14,821 bases of DNA from JAAYZH01 sp964479695 (GCA_964479695.1 CAYZSO010000046.1:1-14821); one strand, 5' to 3'. Shown: positions 1 to 7,066, numbered from the stretch's first letter. The notes: generated by a model from the sequence alone, not told the origin. Numbers and translations are program-made.

Positions 1-1126
1 GCCCGGTTCCCATAATGGCCACCTCCGGATAGTTCAGCAAAGGCGTGAACCACATCCCGCCGGCCGGCCCGATATTCGTAATCGTAATCGTGCCTTCGCG
101 CATCTCCTGCGAGCTCAAGGTCCCGGCCCTAGCCGCCTCAGCCAGACGAGCAATTTCGGAAGCAATCTCATAGAGGCTCATTTTGTCCGCATCCTTGATA
201 TTCGGCACATAGAGGCCGCGCTCCGTCTCGACCGCGATGCCCAAATTATAGTATTTCTTATAAATGATTTCACCTTGTTCCTCGTCCAAAGTCGCATTCA
301 ACACCGGGATCTTCTTAGCAACTGCGAGGAGGGCTTTTGCTATATAAGCCATATAAGTCAACTTCACGCCGCGTTCCAGAGCGAACGGCTTAAATCGCTC
401 ACGATGCGCCACCAATCGGCTGACTTCAACTTCATCGAAGATGGCCACATGCGGAGCCGAAAAAGCCGTCAAAGTCATCCGCTTCACAATCGCCCGCCTG
501 GTGATGGACATCTTCTCCCGGATCTCGTTTGGCTCCTCGCCGTAGCGGGGAGCCGGAGTCCCGCTTTCGGTCGGGTAAGGCTGTGCTTGGCGTTGCTCTG
601 CAGAAGCTTCACCTGCATTTGCGGCCACACTTACCTTCGATGCCCCAGCGACCCGCGCCAGGTCTTCCATCGTGACGTGGCCGTGCTTCCCAGTGGGTTC
701 AACCTCTTCAAGTGAGATGCCCAGTTCACGTGCGCGTTTCCTTACTGATGGCATGGCCAAAGCCCCCTGCCGCACACTTTGTCCCTCATTTTTCGAGACT
801 TCACTAGAACCGCTGTGCTCCACTTGAACTTGTGGGGGAGGGGTGGTAGAGGCGGCTTTGGCCGATTCAGCGTCCACTGAATCAGCGTCAGCCGAAGCTA
901 TCTCGATTAAGGGCTCACCGACGCGGGCGGATGAACCTTCGGGCACCAGAATCCTGCTCACCGCGCCACTTACAGGGGAGGGGATGTCGAGGGAAAGCTT
1001 GTCGTTCTGGAGCTCGAGGAGCGGGTCGTCCTCGCTGATGGAGTCGCCGGCGGCAACGTACCACTTGACGATCTCGCCCTCGGTCATGCCTTCGCCGAGA
1101 TCAGGGAGTTTGAAAATATAGGGCAT
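1..1126 (-). CDS. pdhC: Pyruvate dehydrogenase E2, dihydrolipoamide acetyltransferase (3' end outside window)
   Basis: This is the acetyl-transfer core of the pyruvate dehydrogenase complex. I translated it from ATG at 1126; GAGG lies six bases upstream. 375 codons are visible before the left edge. Residues 1-78 are a lipoyl domain (PDLGEGMTEGEIVKWYV, then QNDKLSLDIPSP), with K43 the expected lipoylated lysine. The residue after it is Leu, where Ala or Ser is usual. Residues 79-120 are an Ala/Ser/Pro linker. Residues 122-157 are the peripheral-subunit binding domain (AMPSVRKRARELGI, PTGKHGHV). A second linker runs to about 200. The catalytic domain starts at REKMSITRRAIVKRM. The C-terminal HxxxDG active-site motif should lie beyond the edge, so activity cannot be judged. 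The gene follows pdhB after 98 bases that contain 14-bp repeats. The linker carries one exact (851-863) and one near-exact (755-767) copy of the iterated 13-mer. A branched-chain E2 is possible, but the E1 alpha resembles the pyruvate enzyme. Confidence 0.93.
   Translation of the reverse strand, partial: MPYIFKLPDLGEGMTEGEIVKWYVAAGDSISEDDPLLELQNDKLSLDIPSPVSGAVSRILVPEGSSARVGEPLIEIASADADSVDAESAKAASTTPPPQVQVEHSGSSEVSKNEGQSVRQGALAMPSVRKRARELGISLEEVEPTGKHGHVTMEDLARVAGASKVSVAANAGEASAEQRQAQPYPTESGTPAPRYGEEPNEIREKMSITRRAIVKRMTLTAFSAPHVAIFDEVEVSRLVAHRERFKPFALERGVKLTYMAYIAKALLAVAKKIPVLNATLDEEQGEIIYKKYYNLGIAVETERGLYVPNIKDADKMSLYEIASEIARLAEAARAGTLSSQEMREGTITITNIGPAGGMWFTPLLNYPEVAIMGTG
755..767. repeat. 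Iterated 13-mer, one mismatch (in pdhC)
   Basis: GGCCAAAGCCCCC differs from GGCCAAAGCCGCC at one base. It lies in the segment encoding the start of the subunit-binding domain. Confidence 0.6.
851..863. repeat. Iterated 13-mer, exact (in pdhC)
   Basis: GGCGGCTTTGGCC on the plus strand; read on the coding strand it gives AKAA in the interdomain linker of E2. Confidence 0.85.
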
Positions 1127-1154
1127 ACGAACCTCATTTCTGTAACGGGTGACT

Positions 1155-1210
1155 GGTGATCAGTGAGCGGTGACCAGTGATTGGTGATCAGTGACTGGTG
1201 AACGGTGATC
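1155..1210. repeat. 14-bp tandem repeat between pdhB and pdhC
   Basis: Four copies of a 14-base unit of the form GGTGAYCAGTGANN start at 1155, 1169, 1183 and 1197, with a partial copy before them. Several copies contain the palindrome TGATCA. The array fills most of the short spacer between the pdhB stop and the pdhC ribosome binding site. Confidence 0.8.
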
Positions 1211-1224
1211 GGCGTAGGCCTGCC

Positions 1225-2202
1225 TTAATATGTGAGCAATTCCTTCGCGCTGCGGTGAATGTCTGCCGCTTGGGGGAGCCAAAGATTCTCGGCCAAACCG
1301 AAGGGATAAGTCGTGTCGGGCGCCGTGACGCGGGCGATGGGCGCCTTGAGGTGCAGGATCGAATGTTCGGCGATGCGGGCTGCTACCTGAGCCGCAACCC
1401 CTGCCTGCCTCTGCGCCTCCTGCACGATCACGACGCGGCCCGTCTTCTCGGAGGTCTCGCGAATCCGCTCGATGTCCAGAGGCGAGACCGTTCGGAGGTC
1501 AAGAATTTCCGCAGAAATCCCATCCGCAGCGAGCGTCTCGGCGGCCTTCACAGCCTCGAGCACCATGGCTCCATAGGTGATGATAGAAACGTCGGTGCCT
1601 TCGCGGACCAGCTTCGCTTGGCCCAGGGGAATCGTGTAATACGCTTCGGGAACCTCTTCGCGAAACGAGCGGTAGAGCTTCATGTGTTCCAGGAAGAAGA
1701 CCGGGTCGTTATCTTCAATGGCGGCGAGAAGAAGGCCTTTCGCATCATAAGGATTGCTGGGGATGACGACTTTGATTCCCGGTGTTTGGGTGATGATGCC
1801 TTCCAAACTGTCCCCGTGCATCTCCGGTGTGTGCACCCCGCCACCAAAAGGCGTGCGAAACACAATCGGCAAATTCTGCTTCCCGCCCATGCGGAAGCGC
1901 CAGCGCGCCGCCTGATTCGCAATCGAGTCGAGCGCCTCGAAAATAAAGCCAACAAACTGAATCTCCGCCAGCGGGCGGAAACCTTGCAGCGCCAGGCCAA
2001 TCGCCAAACCGCCAATCCCGGATTCCGCCAGCGGCGTGTCAAAAACTCGCTCCTCGCCATACTTCGTCTGCAAACCCTGCGTCACGCGGAACACGCCGCC
2101 ATTGAGCCCCACATCTTGGCCGAAAATCAGGGTCTCAGGATCCCTCGCCAGCGCCAGATCGAGCGCATTCGTCAGCGCTTGGACCATCGTTAATTCCGCC
2201 AT
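1225..2202 (-). CDS. pdhB: Pyruvate dehydrogenase E1 component, beta subunit
   Basis: This subunit pairs with E1 alpha as a thiamine-diphosphate-dependent alpha2beta2 decarboxylase that passes an acetyl group to the E2 lipoyl arm. The 325-residue length is typical for the family. Visible family signatures are FGQDVGLNGGVFRVTQGL (about 27-44), FDTPLAESGIGGLAIGLA (54-71, with E60 the expected cofactor-contacting glutamate), AEIQFVGFIFEALD, GGGVHTPEMHGDSLEG and the C-terminal transketolase-type domain ending in ITYGAMVLEAV and VSPLDIERI. I start at ATG 2202 (MAELTMVQAL), not at the upstream ATG at 2226, because GAAGGAGAG sits correctly upstream and homologues begin here. The start is one base after the pdhA stop, so the two are almost certainly translationally coupled. 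Confidence 0.95.
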   Translation of the reverse strand: MAELTMVQALTNALDLALARDPETLIFGQDVGLNGGVFRVTQGLQTKYGEERVFDTPLAESGIGGLAIGLALQGFRPLAEIQFVGFIFEALDSIANQAARWRFRMGGKQNLPIVFRTPFGGGVHTPEMHGDSLEGIITQTPGIKVVIPSNPYDAKGLLLAAIEDNDPVFFLEHMKLYRSFREEVPEAYYTIPLGQAKLVREGTDVSIITYGAMVLEAVKAAETLAADGISAEILDLRTVSPLDIERIRETSEKTGRVVIVQEAQRQAGVAAQVAARIAEHSILHLKAPIARVTAPDTTYPFGLAENLWLPQAADIHRSAKELLTY

Positions 2203-2203
2203 C

Positions 2204-3382
2204 TTACGCTCTCTCCTTCTCTTCATAGTAGGTAATTTGCTCTTGAAGCTCTGCCGTCGGCGTCTCGTACATCGTCCGCAGAAAGTCAGAAACCCTCTGC
2301 TCCGGCACCTCGTCCGCCGCCTGAATCGCCCTCTTCACATCCTCCGTAGCTCTCGCGATCGCCGCTTCTTCCGCTTCCTTTGGCCAAAGCCGCCGCCCCT
2401 CCAGAAACCTCCGATACCGCGGCAGAGGATCTCGCTTCGACCAATAGTCGAAACTTTCTTGGCTTCGGTAACGTGTCGGATCGTCACCGGATAGCGAGTG
2501 CGGACCGAAACGTGACGTGATATTCTCCACCAGCACCGGACCTTTGCCCGACACCGCCCACTCGCGGGCTTTCCGGGCAGCCAAAAGCACCGCCAAAGGA
2601 TCCATGCCATCCACCTGAATGCCCGGAATGCCCGCGGCCGCCGCTTTCTGCGCCAGTGTCGGAGCGGCGGTTTGCATCTCCCTCGGCGTCGAAATCGCAT
2701 AGCCATTATTCATAATGAAGAGAACAAAATTCGCATGGAAAGCCCCGGCAAAATTCAACCCCTCATAGAAATCCCCTTGCGACGTGCCCCCATCCCCAAT
2801 GTAAGTAAAAGCCACTTGCTCCTTGCCTCTTTTGCGCAAACCAAGCCCAATCCCGGCTCCCTGCACCACCTGCGCCCCAATAATAATCTGGGGCGGAATC
2901 ATCTCTACCCCTTCCGGGTAATGATTCCCTTTCACATGCCCTCTCGACCAAAGATACACATTCTCCAGAGTCGCCCCATGCATCACCATTTGCGGAATAT
3001 CGCGAAAACCCGCCAACATAAAATCTTGCTTATTAAAAGCCAAAATCGACCCAATCTGACTCGCTTCCTGCCCAACCCCCGGCCCATAGAAACCCAAACG
3101 ACCTTGCTTCGCCAGCTTCTCCGTCCGATCATAATAGGTCCTGGCCCACACCATCCAATCCATGATCAGGGTGAGCTCTTGATCAGTGGGAGCCAACACT
3201 TGGTATAGGTCTTCATTCTTAAGCGTCCCATCCTCAGCAAGAATCTGCAGCAGGGGATAGTGCTCTGGAACGTCACGAAGCTGCTGCTCAAAATCCAGCG
3301 GATCGTTTCGTTTCGTCATCTGCTCCTGTTGCTTCGTCATGGAGTCCTGTTGCTTCGTCAGGGGGTCCTGGTGTTTTGTCAT
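2204..3382 (-). CDS. pdhA: Pyruvate dehydrogenase E1 component, alpha subunit
   Basis: This is the thiamine-diphosphate-binding subunit of pyruvate dehydrogenase. It aligns by eye along its length with the Bacillus-type PdhA: GRLGFYGPGVGQEASQIGS (94-112), SPEGV/PPQIIIGAQ region (about 156-171), the ThDP motif from GDGG at 197 to NN at 226, and the loop FGPHSLSGDDPTRYR (292-306). The first 28 residues are a fourfold heptapeptide repeat of the form (M/L)TKxQDx, from 21-bp DNA repeats. The ATG at 3382 has AGAGG upstream, but ATGs at residues 15 (3340) and 22 (3319) each also follow an AGGA sequence, so the true start is uncertain by up to 21 residues. RRLWPK (330-335) is encoded by an exact copy of the iterated 13-mer plus its partial mirror. 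First gene of the pdhABC run. Confidence 0.95.
   Translation of the reverse strand: MTKHQDPLTKQQDSMTKQQEQMTKRNDPLDFEQQLRDVPEHYPLLQILAEDGTLKNEDLYQVLAPTDQELTLIMDWMVWARTYYDRTEKLAKQGRLGFYGPGVGQEASQIGSILAFNKQDFMLAGFRDIPQMVMHGATLENVYLWSRGHVKGNHYPEGVEMIPPQIIIGAQVVQGAGIGLGLRKRGKEQVAFTYIGDGGTSQGDFYEGLNFAGAFHANFVLFIMNNGYAISTPREMQTAAPTLAQKAAAAGIPGIQVDGMDPLAVLLAARKAREWAVSGKGPVLVENITSRFGPHSLSGDDPTRYRSQESFDYWSKRDPLPRYRRFLEGRRLWPKEAEEAAIARATEDVKRAIQAADEVPEQRVSDFLRTMYETPTAELQEQITYYEEKERA
2382..2394. repeat. Iterated 13-mer, exact (in pdhA)
   Basis: GGCCAAAGCCGCC, preceded by TTT so that CTTTGGCCAAAG is palindromic. The coding strand reads RRLWPK, a different frame from the AKAA copies. Confidence 0.85.
3319..3382 (-). 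repeat. 21-bp in-frame repeats with repeated Shine-Dalgarno/ATG
   Basis: About three and a half copies of a 21-base unit encode TKHQDPL, TKQQDSM, TKQQEQM and TKRNDPL at the PdhA N-terminus. Two copies contain AGGA followed 5-6 bases later by ATG, in frame with pdhA. Confidence 0.8.
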
Positions 3383-3398
3383 CTGGGCCTCTTATCTA

Positions 3399-3415
3399 TA
3401 CAGGCTTGACCTGTA
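3399..3415. promoter_or_regulatory. Candidate operator upstream of pdhA
   Basis: A perfect inverted repeat, TACAGG-5 bases-CCTGTA, ends 17 bases upstream of the first pdhA ATG and just before its ribosome binding site. On the minus strand it runs into TATAGAT, a possible -10 element, so a repressor bound here could block transcription. I see no convincing -35 box and cannot name the regulator. Confidence 0.4.
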
Positions 3416-3642
3416 GTTTATTTAGTCGGTGCAGCTTCATATGTAGCCTCATGTGTAACATTACATGCATCATCATGTTCTGCATTACGTGTACATTATG
3501 TGCAGTTTTGCGCGCGACAATCAGTTGAGCATTACGCGCAACGCGCAGTTTCTAGCGGCACATCATTCATTGTTAAATCCACGTTACCAATCAAATGCGT
3601 CCATGAATAATACATATGGCACAGACAAGTAAGCATGAAAAC
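3416..3642. other. Intergenic spacer lipL-pdhA with degenerate CATTA repeats
   Basis: No gene is supported in this part of the 260-base spacer. It holds four to five degenerate copies of CATTAYRYGYR (near 3457, 3482, 3493 and 3530) that differ from one another almost only by transitions. A promoter for pdhABC probably lies here, but I cannot place it with confidence. Confidence 0.5.
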
Positions 3643-4545
3643 TCATCTGCCACACGCGCCAAGAACATCCAAAAAATGTTGCTTAATCATTTCAACGCCA
3701 ATTTCAGCGCTCATTCCGGCATCCGGCGACCCATCGAACACAAGATCCTGCACCTGCGTCATCACAGCCGGGTCGACCAGCGGAAAACGTTCATCAGCAG
3801 CATCCGCACCACCGTCACAACCAACAGCGCCACCACCAGCTGCATCCGCAGCATCCGCACCACCGCGACGATAATACTCGCGAACCAGCCTTGCCCTCGC
3901 TTGTTGATCACCCGAAACACTCACGTACGCCATCAGTGCCACCGCATTTTTCACGCGCCGCTGGGCGATGCCGGCCACTTTCTTCCCGCCAAAAGACAGA
4001 TCAAAATCCCCCGGACAATAAGACCCGGGGACCCGTCCAACGTCAAGCTCCAAGCCCGTGACCCGCCGAAGGCACGCGCGCACCACCTCAGCCATCAGCA
4101 AAAACCCATCGCGAAAGGGGAGATGCGGCTTTGGCAAAATCAAGCTCAAGTTCAGCACACCATTGTCACTCACAATCGCCTGCCCCCCCGAAATCCTCAG
4201 CACCCGCGGAATCCCTTCCCCCTCAGCCCACACCTCCGCCTCCCCGAAACGCGGCAGTTTGCGGTCCAGTTTGCCTAAGATGAGCGCCGACGGTTGGTAG
4301 AAATGGATAACACCCTCTGCTCCGCTCGTTTGGCCAAAGCCGCCCAACACCCCCTGATCCGTCTCAAAAGGTCCCGCGAGCTCTTCCGCTGTCGAGAGCG
4401 GTAGCCGCCAGAACCCTGACTCGTCGACCCGGGCATCGGGAACCGTTGACTTCTCGTCGATCATTCGCCAACTCTCAATGGACTCTAAAATCGCTAATGC
4501 TTCGTTCAAAAAGCCGTCCTCACTTACGTAAGTCATGTTGATCAT
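3643..4545 (-). CDS. lipL: LipL-like octanoyl/lipoyl protein transferase (lipoate-protein ligase superfamily)
   Basis: The protein resembles Bacillus LipL, which moves octanoyl groups from GcvH to the lipoyl domains of E2 proteins. Visible signatures are VLRISGGQAIVSDNGVLNLS (115-134), the GSYCPGDFDLS motif (174-184), where C177 matches the LipL acyl-thioester cysteine, and GGKKVAGIAQRR (187-198). This points to a transferase, not an ATP-using ligase, though some family members are only labelled lipoate-protein ligase. Residues 228-251 are an Ala/Gly/Asp low-complexity insert from a DNA repeat, and an exact 13-mer copy encodes GGFGQ near residue 69. The 300-residue length is close to normal. 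No strong ribosome binding site precedes ATG 4545 (AGAAAG only); a second ATG lies at 4536. It is upstream of pdhABC on the same strand, fitting a role in lipoylating E2. Confidence 0.82.
   Translation of the reverse strand: MINMTYVSEDGFLNEALAILESIESWRMIDEKSTVPDARVDESGFWRLPLSTAEELAGPFETDQGVLGGFGQTSGAEGVIHFYQPSALILGKLDRKLPRFGEAEVWAEGEGIPRVLRISGGQAIVSDNGVLNLSLILPKPHLPFRDGFLLMAEVVRACLRRVTGLELDVGRVPGSYCPGDFDLSFGGKKVAGIAQRRVKNAVALMAYVSVSGDQQARARLVREYYRRGGADAADAAGGGAVGCDGGADAADERFPLVDPAVMTQVQDLVFDGSPDAGMSAEIGVEMIKQHFLDVLGACGR
3799..3866 (-). repeat. Triplet-based low-complexity repeat inside lipL
   Basis: GCATCCGCACCACCG occurs at 3800 and again at 3851, with related CCACCA and GCATCC units between. 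In frame it encodes a GADAAD...GADAAD insert near residues 228-251 of LipL, in a region that should be a surface loop. Confidence 0.7.
4332..4344. repeat. Iterated 13-mer, exact (in lipL)
   Basis: GGCCAAAGCCGCC preceded by TTT; the coding strand reads GGFGQ, a third frame. Confidence 0.85.
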
Positions 4546-4581
4546 TCTTTCTGGGAGATTGTACTATGAATCGGGGGAAGG

Positions 4582-4598
4582 AGTCGCCTGTGGCGACT
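4582..4598. other. Short perfect hairpin in the lipL/pdp divergent spacer
   Basis: AGTCGCC-TGT-GGCGACT forms a perfect 7-bp stem with a three-base loop. It is immediately followed on the plus strand by TTGGCC, giving a diverged copy of the iterated 13-mer. There is no T-run of terminator length. Confidence 0.5.
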
Positions 4599-4607
4599 TT
4601 GGCCAGA

Positions 4608-4655
4608 AGCAAAACCCGCAATAAACCCCGCAGCAAAACCCGCAATAAACCCCAA
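4608..4655. repeat. 24-bp tandem duplication upstream of pdp
   Basis: Two adjacent copies of a unit starting AGCAAAACCCGCAATAAACC lie at 4608 and 4632, between the divergent lipL and nucleoside phosphorylase genes. Confidence 0.75.
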
Positions 4656-4687
4656 AACAAAGAAACCTCCGGCACTTGCGAAACAGG

Positions 4688-4696
4688 TGCTATACT
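4688..4696 (+). promoter_or_regulatory. Extended -10 promoter for nucleoside phosphorylase gene
   Basis: TGCTATACT is a good extended -10 element (TGnTATACT) about 30 bases upstream of the start codon. There is no clear -35 hexamer at normal spacing, which extended -10 promoters can tolerate. Confidence 0.5.
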
Positions 4697-4726
4697 TTAA
4701 GAAAACACGCAAGTTCGAGGTGCCTT

Positions 4727-6121
4727 ATGAGAATGATCGATGTGATAGCAGCCAAACGCGATGGTCACGTGCTGACGCGCGAACAAATGCAGTACTTCGT
4801 TGACGGCTACGTAGCCGGCAGCATTCCGGATTATCAGGCCAGTGCGCTCCTGATGGCGATCTACCTGAAAGGCATGACGCACCAGGAAACCGCCGAGCTC
4901 ACCGATATCATGGCCAAGTCCGGCGACATGGTCGACCTTTCCGGCATTGAAGGTGTCAAGGTCGACAAACACTCCACCGGCGGCGTCGGCGACAAAACCA
5001 CGCTCATCTTAGCCCCCATCGTCGCGGCCTGCGGAGCAAAACTAGCCAAAATGTCCGGCCGCGGCCTCGGCCACACAGGCGGAACCCTCGATAAACTAGA
5101 AGCCATTCCCGGCTTTCGCATCAACCTTTCGCCCGAAGAATTCATCGAAAGCGTCAACCGCGTCGGCTGCGCCATCGTCGGCCAAACCGGCAACATCGCC
5201 CCCGCCGACAAGAAAATTTACGCCCTCCGCGACGTCACCGCCACCGTCGGCTCCATCCCCCTCATCGCCAGCTCCATCATGAGCAAGAAGCTCGCTTCCT
5301 GCGCCGACAAACTGGTTCTGGACGTCAAAGTCGGCAGCGGCGCCCTCATGAAAACCCTCGCCGAAGCCCGCGAACTAGCCGAACTCATGGTGCAAATCGG
5401 TGAGCGCAACGGCCGCGAAACCATCGCCCTCCTCACCGACATGGACACCCCCTTAGGTAACAACATCGGTAACCTTCTCGAGGTCCGCGAAGCTTGGGCC
5501 ACCCTCAACGGCCACGGTCCCGCCGACCTCACCCAGATCTGCCTCATCCTCTCCGCCCACATGCTCCGCGTCGCAGGCAAGGGCACCTACGACGAATGTT
5601 TTACCTCGGCCAAAGCCGCCATCTCCACCGGCGTCGCCGCCGCCAAATTCCTGGAAATGATCCGCAACCAAGGCGGCGACCCCTCCGTTCTCCTCAGCAC
5701 AGACGAGCCCTCAAGCCCATCCTCTGCAGTCTCCAGTCCTTCCACTGCAGTCTCCAGTCCTTCCACTGCAGTCTCCAGTCCTTCCTCTGCAGTCTCCAGT
5801 CACCCCGTCTACGCAACAGAATCCGGCTGGATCACCAGCATGGACACCGAAGCTCTCGGCATCTCAAGCATGCTCTTAGGAGCCGGCCGCCAAACCAAAG
5901 ACGACGTCATCGACTACCAAGCAGGCATCATCCTGAACCTCAAAACCGGCATGCAAGTCTCCGAAGGCGACCTCCTCGGCACCCTCATCACCACGGATCC
6001 CACCAAGTTCTCGGAAGCCGAAACCGTCTTCCGCAGCGCCTACCACCTAGGCTCCGCCGAGCCCGCACCAACCACACTCATCCTCGAGCAAATAGACAAA
6101 AATGGCATCAAGAAATTCTAA
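4727..6121 (+). CDS. pdp: Pyrimidine-nucleoside phosphorylase
   Basis: This enzyme phosphorolyses uridine, thymidine and related nucleosides to base plus (deoxy)ribose 1-phosphate. Motifs are KHSTGGVGDKT (81-91, phosphate site), the family signature MSGRGLGHTGGTLDKLE (109-125), DVTATVGSIPLIASSIMSKK (169-188) and LDVKVGSGALMK (198-209). I start at ATG 4727 (MRMIDVIAAKRDG), which has GAGG six bases upstream and matches homologues; an upstream in-frame ATG at 4676 has no such support. The protein is 464 residues, about 30 longer than usual. The excess is a Ser/Pro/Ala-rich tract (about 329-358) encoded by 21-bp tandem repeats, placed between the alpha/beta domain and the ESGWITSMD segment. SAKAA near 294-298 comes from an exact copy of the iterated 13-mer. 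It is the only clear plus-strand gene here and converges with the aldolase gene. Confidence 0.95.
   Translation: MRMIDVIAAKRDGHVLTREQMQYFVDGYVAGSIPDYQASALLMAIYLKGMTHQETAELTDIMAKSGDMVDLSGIEGVKVDKHSTGGVGDKTTLILAPIVAACGAKLAKMSGRGLGHTGGTLDKLEAIPGFRINLSPEEFIESVNRVGCAIVGQTGNIAPADKKIYALRDVTATVGSIPLIASSIMSKKLASCADKLVLDVKVGSGALMKTLAEARELAELMVQIGERNGRETIALLTDMDTPLGNNIGNLLEVREAWATLNGHGPADLTQICLILSAHMLRVAGKGTYDECFTSAKAAISTGVAAAKFLEMIRNQGGDPSVLLSTDEPSSPSSAVSSPSTAVSSPSTAVSSPSSAVSSHPVYATESGWITSMDTEALGISSMLLGAGRQTKDDVIDYQAGIILNLKTGMQVSEGDLLGTLITTDPTKFSEAETVFRSAYHLGSAEPAPTTLILEQIDKNGIKKF
5608..5620. repeat. Iterated 13-mer, exact (in pdp)
   Basis: GGCCAAAGCCGCC on the coding strand, read as AKAA, about 100 bases before the in-frame 21-bp repeat. 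Confidence 0.85.
5723..5800 (+). repeat. 21-bp in-frame tandem repeat inside pdp
   Basis: 3.7 copies of a 21-base unit (TCTGCAGTCTCCAGTCCTTC plus C) encode repeated SAVSSPS/TAVSSPS heptapeptides in the nucleoside phosphorylase. Copies differ by one base (TCTGCAG or ACTGCAG). Confidence 0.92.
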
Positions 6122-6135
6122 TTTTCGCACTCTGC

Positions 6136-6182
6136 AAACCTTACAAACCTTACAAACCTTACAAACATCGCAAGCTTTGTAA
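6136..6182. repeat. 9-bp tandem repeat and hairpin between convergent genes
   Basis: Three to four copies of CAAACCTTA follow the pdp stop. The last runs into a 7-bp inverted repeat, TTACAAA (6159-6165) with TTTGTAA (6176-6182). The hairpin might act as a weak bidirectional terminator between the convergent genes, but it lacks a GC-rich stem and a T-run. Confidence 0.5.
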
Positions 6183-6230
6183 ACTCAGTGAGCTCTGCAA
6201 CTTGCAAACTCTAAAATCCCCTGACCTCGC

Positions 6231-7055
6231 TTATTTCTCTTCAAATGGCTGCCCATACGTCTGAAACTTCACAGACATGGCAGCCATTTCTCCCTCGTCA
6301 ATAATCACCGGTTGCCCAATCGAGCGCGCCAAAATATGGATCTTCGCGCAGTACTCAACCTCTTCAAGAACATTAAAAGCCCCAGCCAAACTTCGCTCCC
6401 CCGCCAAGATCCCATGATTCGCCAACAAAACAGCCTTACGGTCAACCATGGCGGAGAAGGCGGCTTTGGCCAGCGCTTCGGTCCCAAAACTCTGGTACTC
6501 CGCACACCGCACATCCGGACCCGCCAAAGACAACATATAATGCGACGCCGGCAACGTCTCCCGAAGACAAGCAATCGCCGTGCTATACGTGGTATGTGCA
6601 TGAATCACGGCGCTAATATCTTCGCGATTGCGGTAAAAAATCAGGTGCATCGCCCACTCGCTCGACGCCTTCCGAGTTCCCCGAATGACCTGACCGTCCA
6701 GACCCATGAGCACAATGTCATCCGGCTCGATCTGCTCAAAAGGAATCCCACTCGGCGTGATGTAAACTACCTGATTCTGGCGATCAAAGAAGCTCAGATT
6801 CCCACCGGTCCCCTTAGTCAACCCATGACTGATGAGCGCATTCCCATAGTGGATGAGCTGCTCACGAATCTGTGCATCCCGCAGCGTCGCAGCAGTGTTT
6901 TCAGTATCGGCATGCTCTGCAGAGGCATTTTCAGAGGAGATTTCAGTGGAGATTTCGGAGAGGTTATCAGAGAAGTTATCAGAGGAATTTTTTGAGAGGT
7001 TTTCAGAGAAGTTATCAGAGGATTTCTCTGAGAGGTTTTCAGAGGTAGCATTCAT
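6231..7055 (-). CDS. Class II aldolase, L-fuculose-phosphate aldolase type
   Basis: This is a zinc-dependent aldolase of the FucA/adducin family, expected to cleave a ketose 1-phosphate to dihydroxyacetone phosphate plus an aldehyde. Motifs are LTKGTGGNLS (79-88), ITPSGIPFE (99-107), SSEW with catalytic E133, the zinc ligand pair HAH (H152, H154) and LANHG (H214). Residues 1-57 are an extra N-terminal Ser/Asn/Glu-rich tail made of roughly 12-residue repeats (SENLSEKSSDNF); the folded domain begins near residue 58. I keep the ATG at 7055 because AAAGGA lies eight bases upstream and nothing similar precedes an internal ATG. AKAAF (196-200) is encoded by an exact iterated 13-mer. Being next to pdp could fit sugar-phosphate salvage (for example 5-deoxyribose), but the substrate cannot be read from the sequence. 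Confidence 0.88.
   Translation of the reverse strand: MNATSENLSEKSSDNFSENLSKNSSDNFSDNLSEISTEISSENASAEHADTENTAATLRDAQIREQLIHYGNALISHGLTKGTGGNLSFFDRQNQVVYITPSGIPFEQIEPDDIVLMGLDGQVIRGTRKASSEWAMHLIFYRNREDISAVIHAHTTYSTAIACLRETLPASHYMLSLAGPDVRCAEYQSFGTEALAKAAFSAMVDRKAVLLANHGILAGERSLAGAFNVLEEVEYCAKIHILARSIGQPVIIDEGEMAAMSVKFQTYGQPFEEK
6459..6471. repeat. Iterated 13-mer, exact (in aldolase gene)
   Basis: GGCGGCTTTGGCC on the plus strand; the coding strand reads AKAA. Confidence 0.85.
6930..7046 (-). repeat. 36-bp-class in-frame repeats at the aldolase N-terminus
   Basis: Repeated blocks built on TCAGAGAAGTTATCAGAGG and GAGAGGTTTTCAGAG recur about every 36 bases and encode SENL/SDNF-type peptides at the start of the aldolase. 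Confidence 0.8.
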
Positions 7056-7066
7056 GGGATCGTCCT

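Noticed and set aside
1198..2193. 331-residue plus-strand protein opposite pdhB
   Set aside because: A long shadow frame of a well-supported gene with biased codon use; its residue content (Arg, His, Gln) is typical of an antisense reading.
4558..4563. -10 element TACAAT for lipL on the minus strand
   Set aside because: It ends only 13 bases before the ATG and has no -35 box; it would give an almost leaderless transcript. Possible but not supported enough to annotate.
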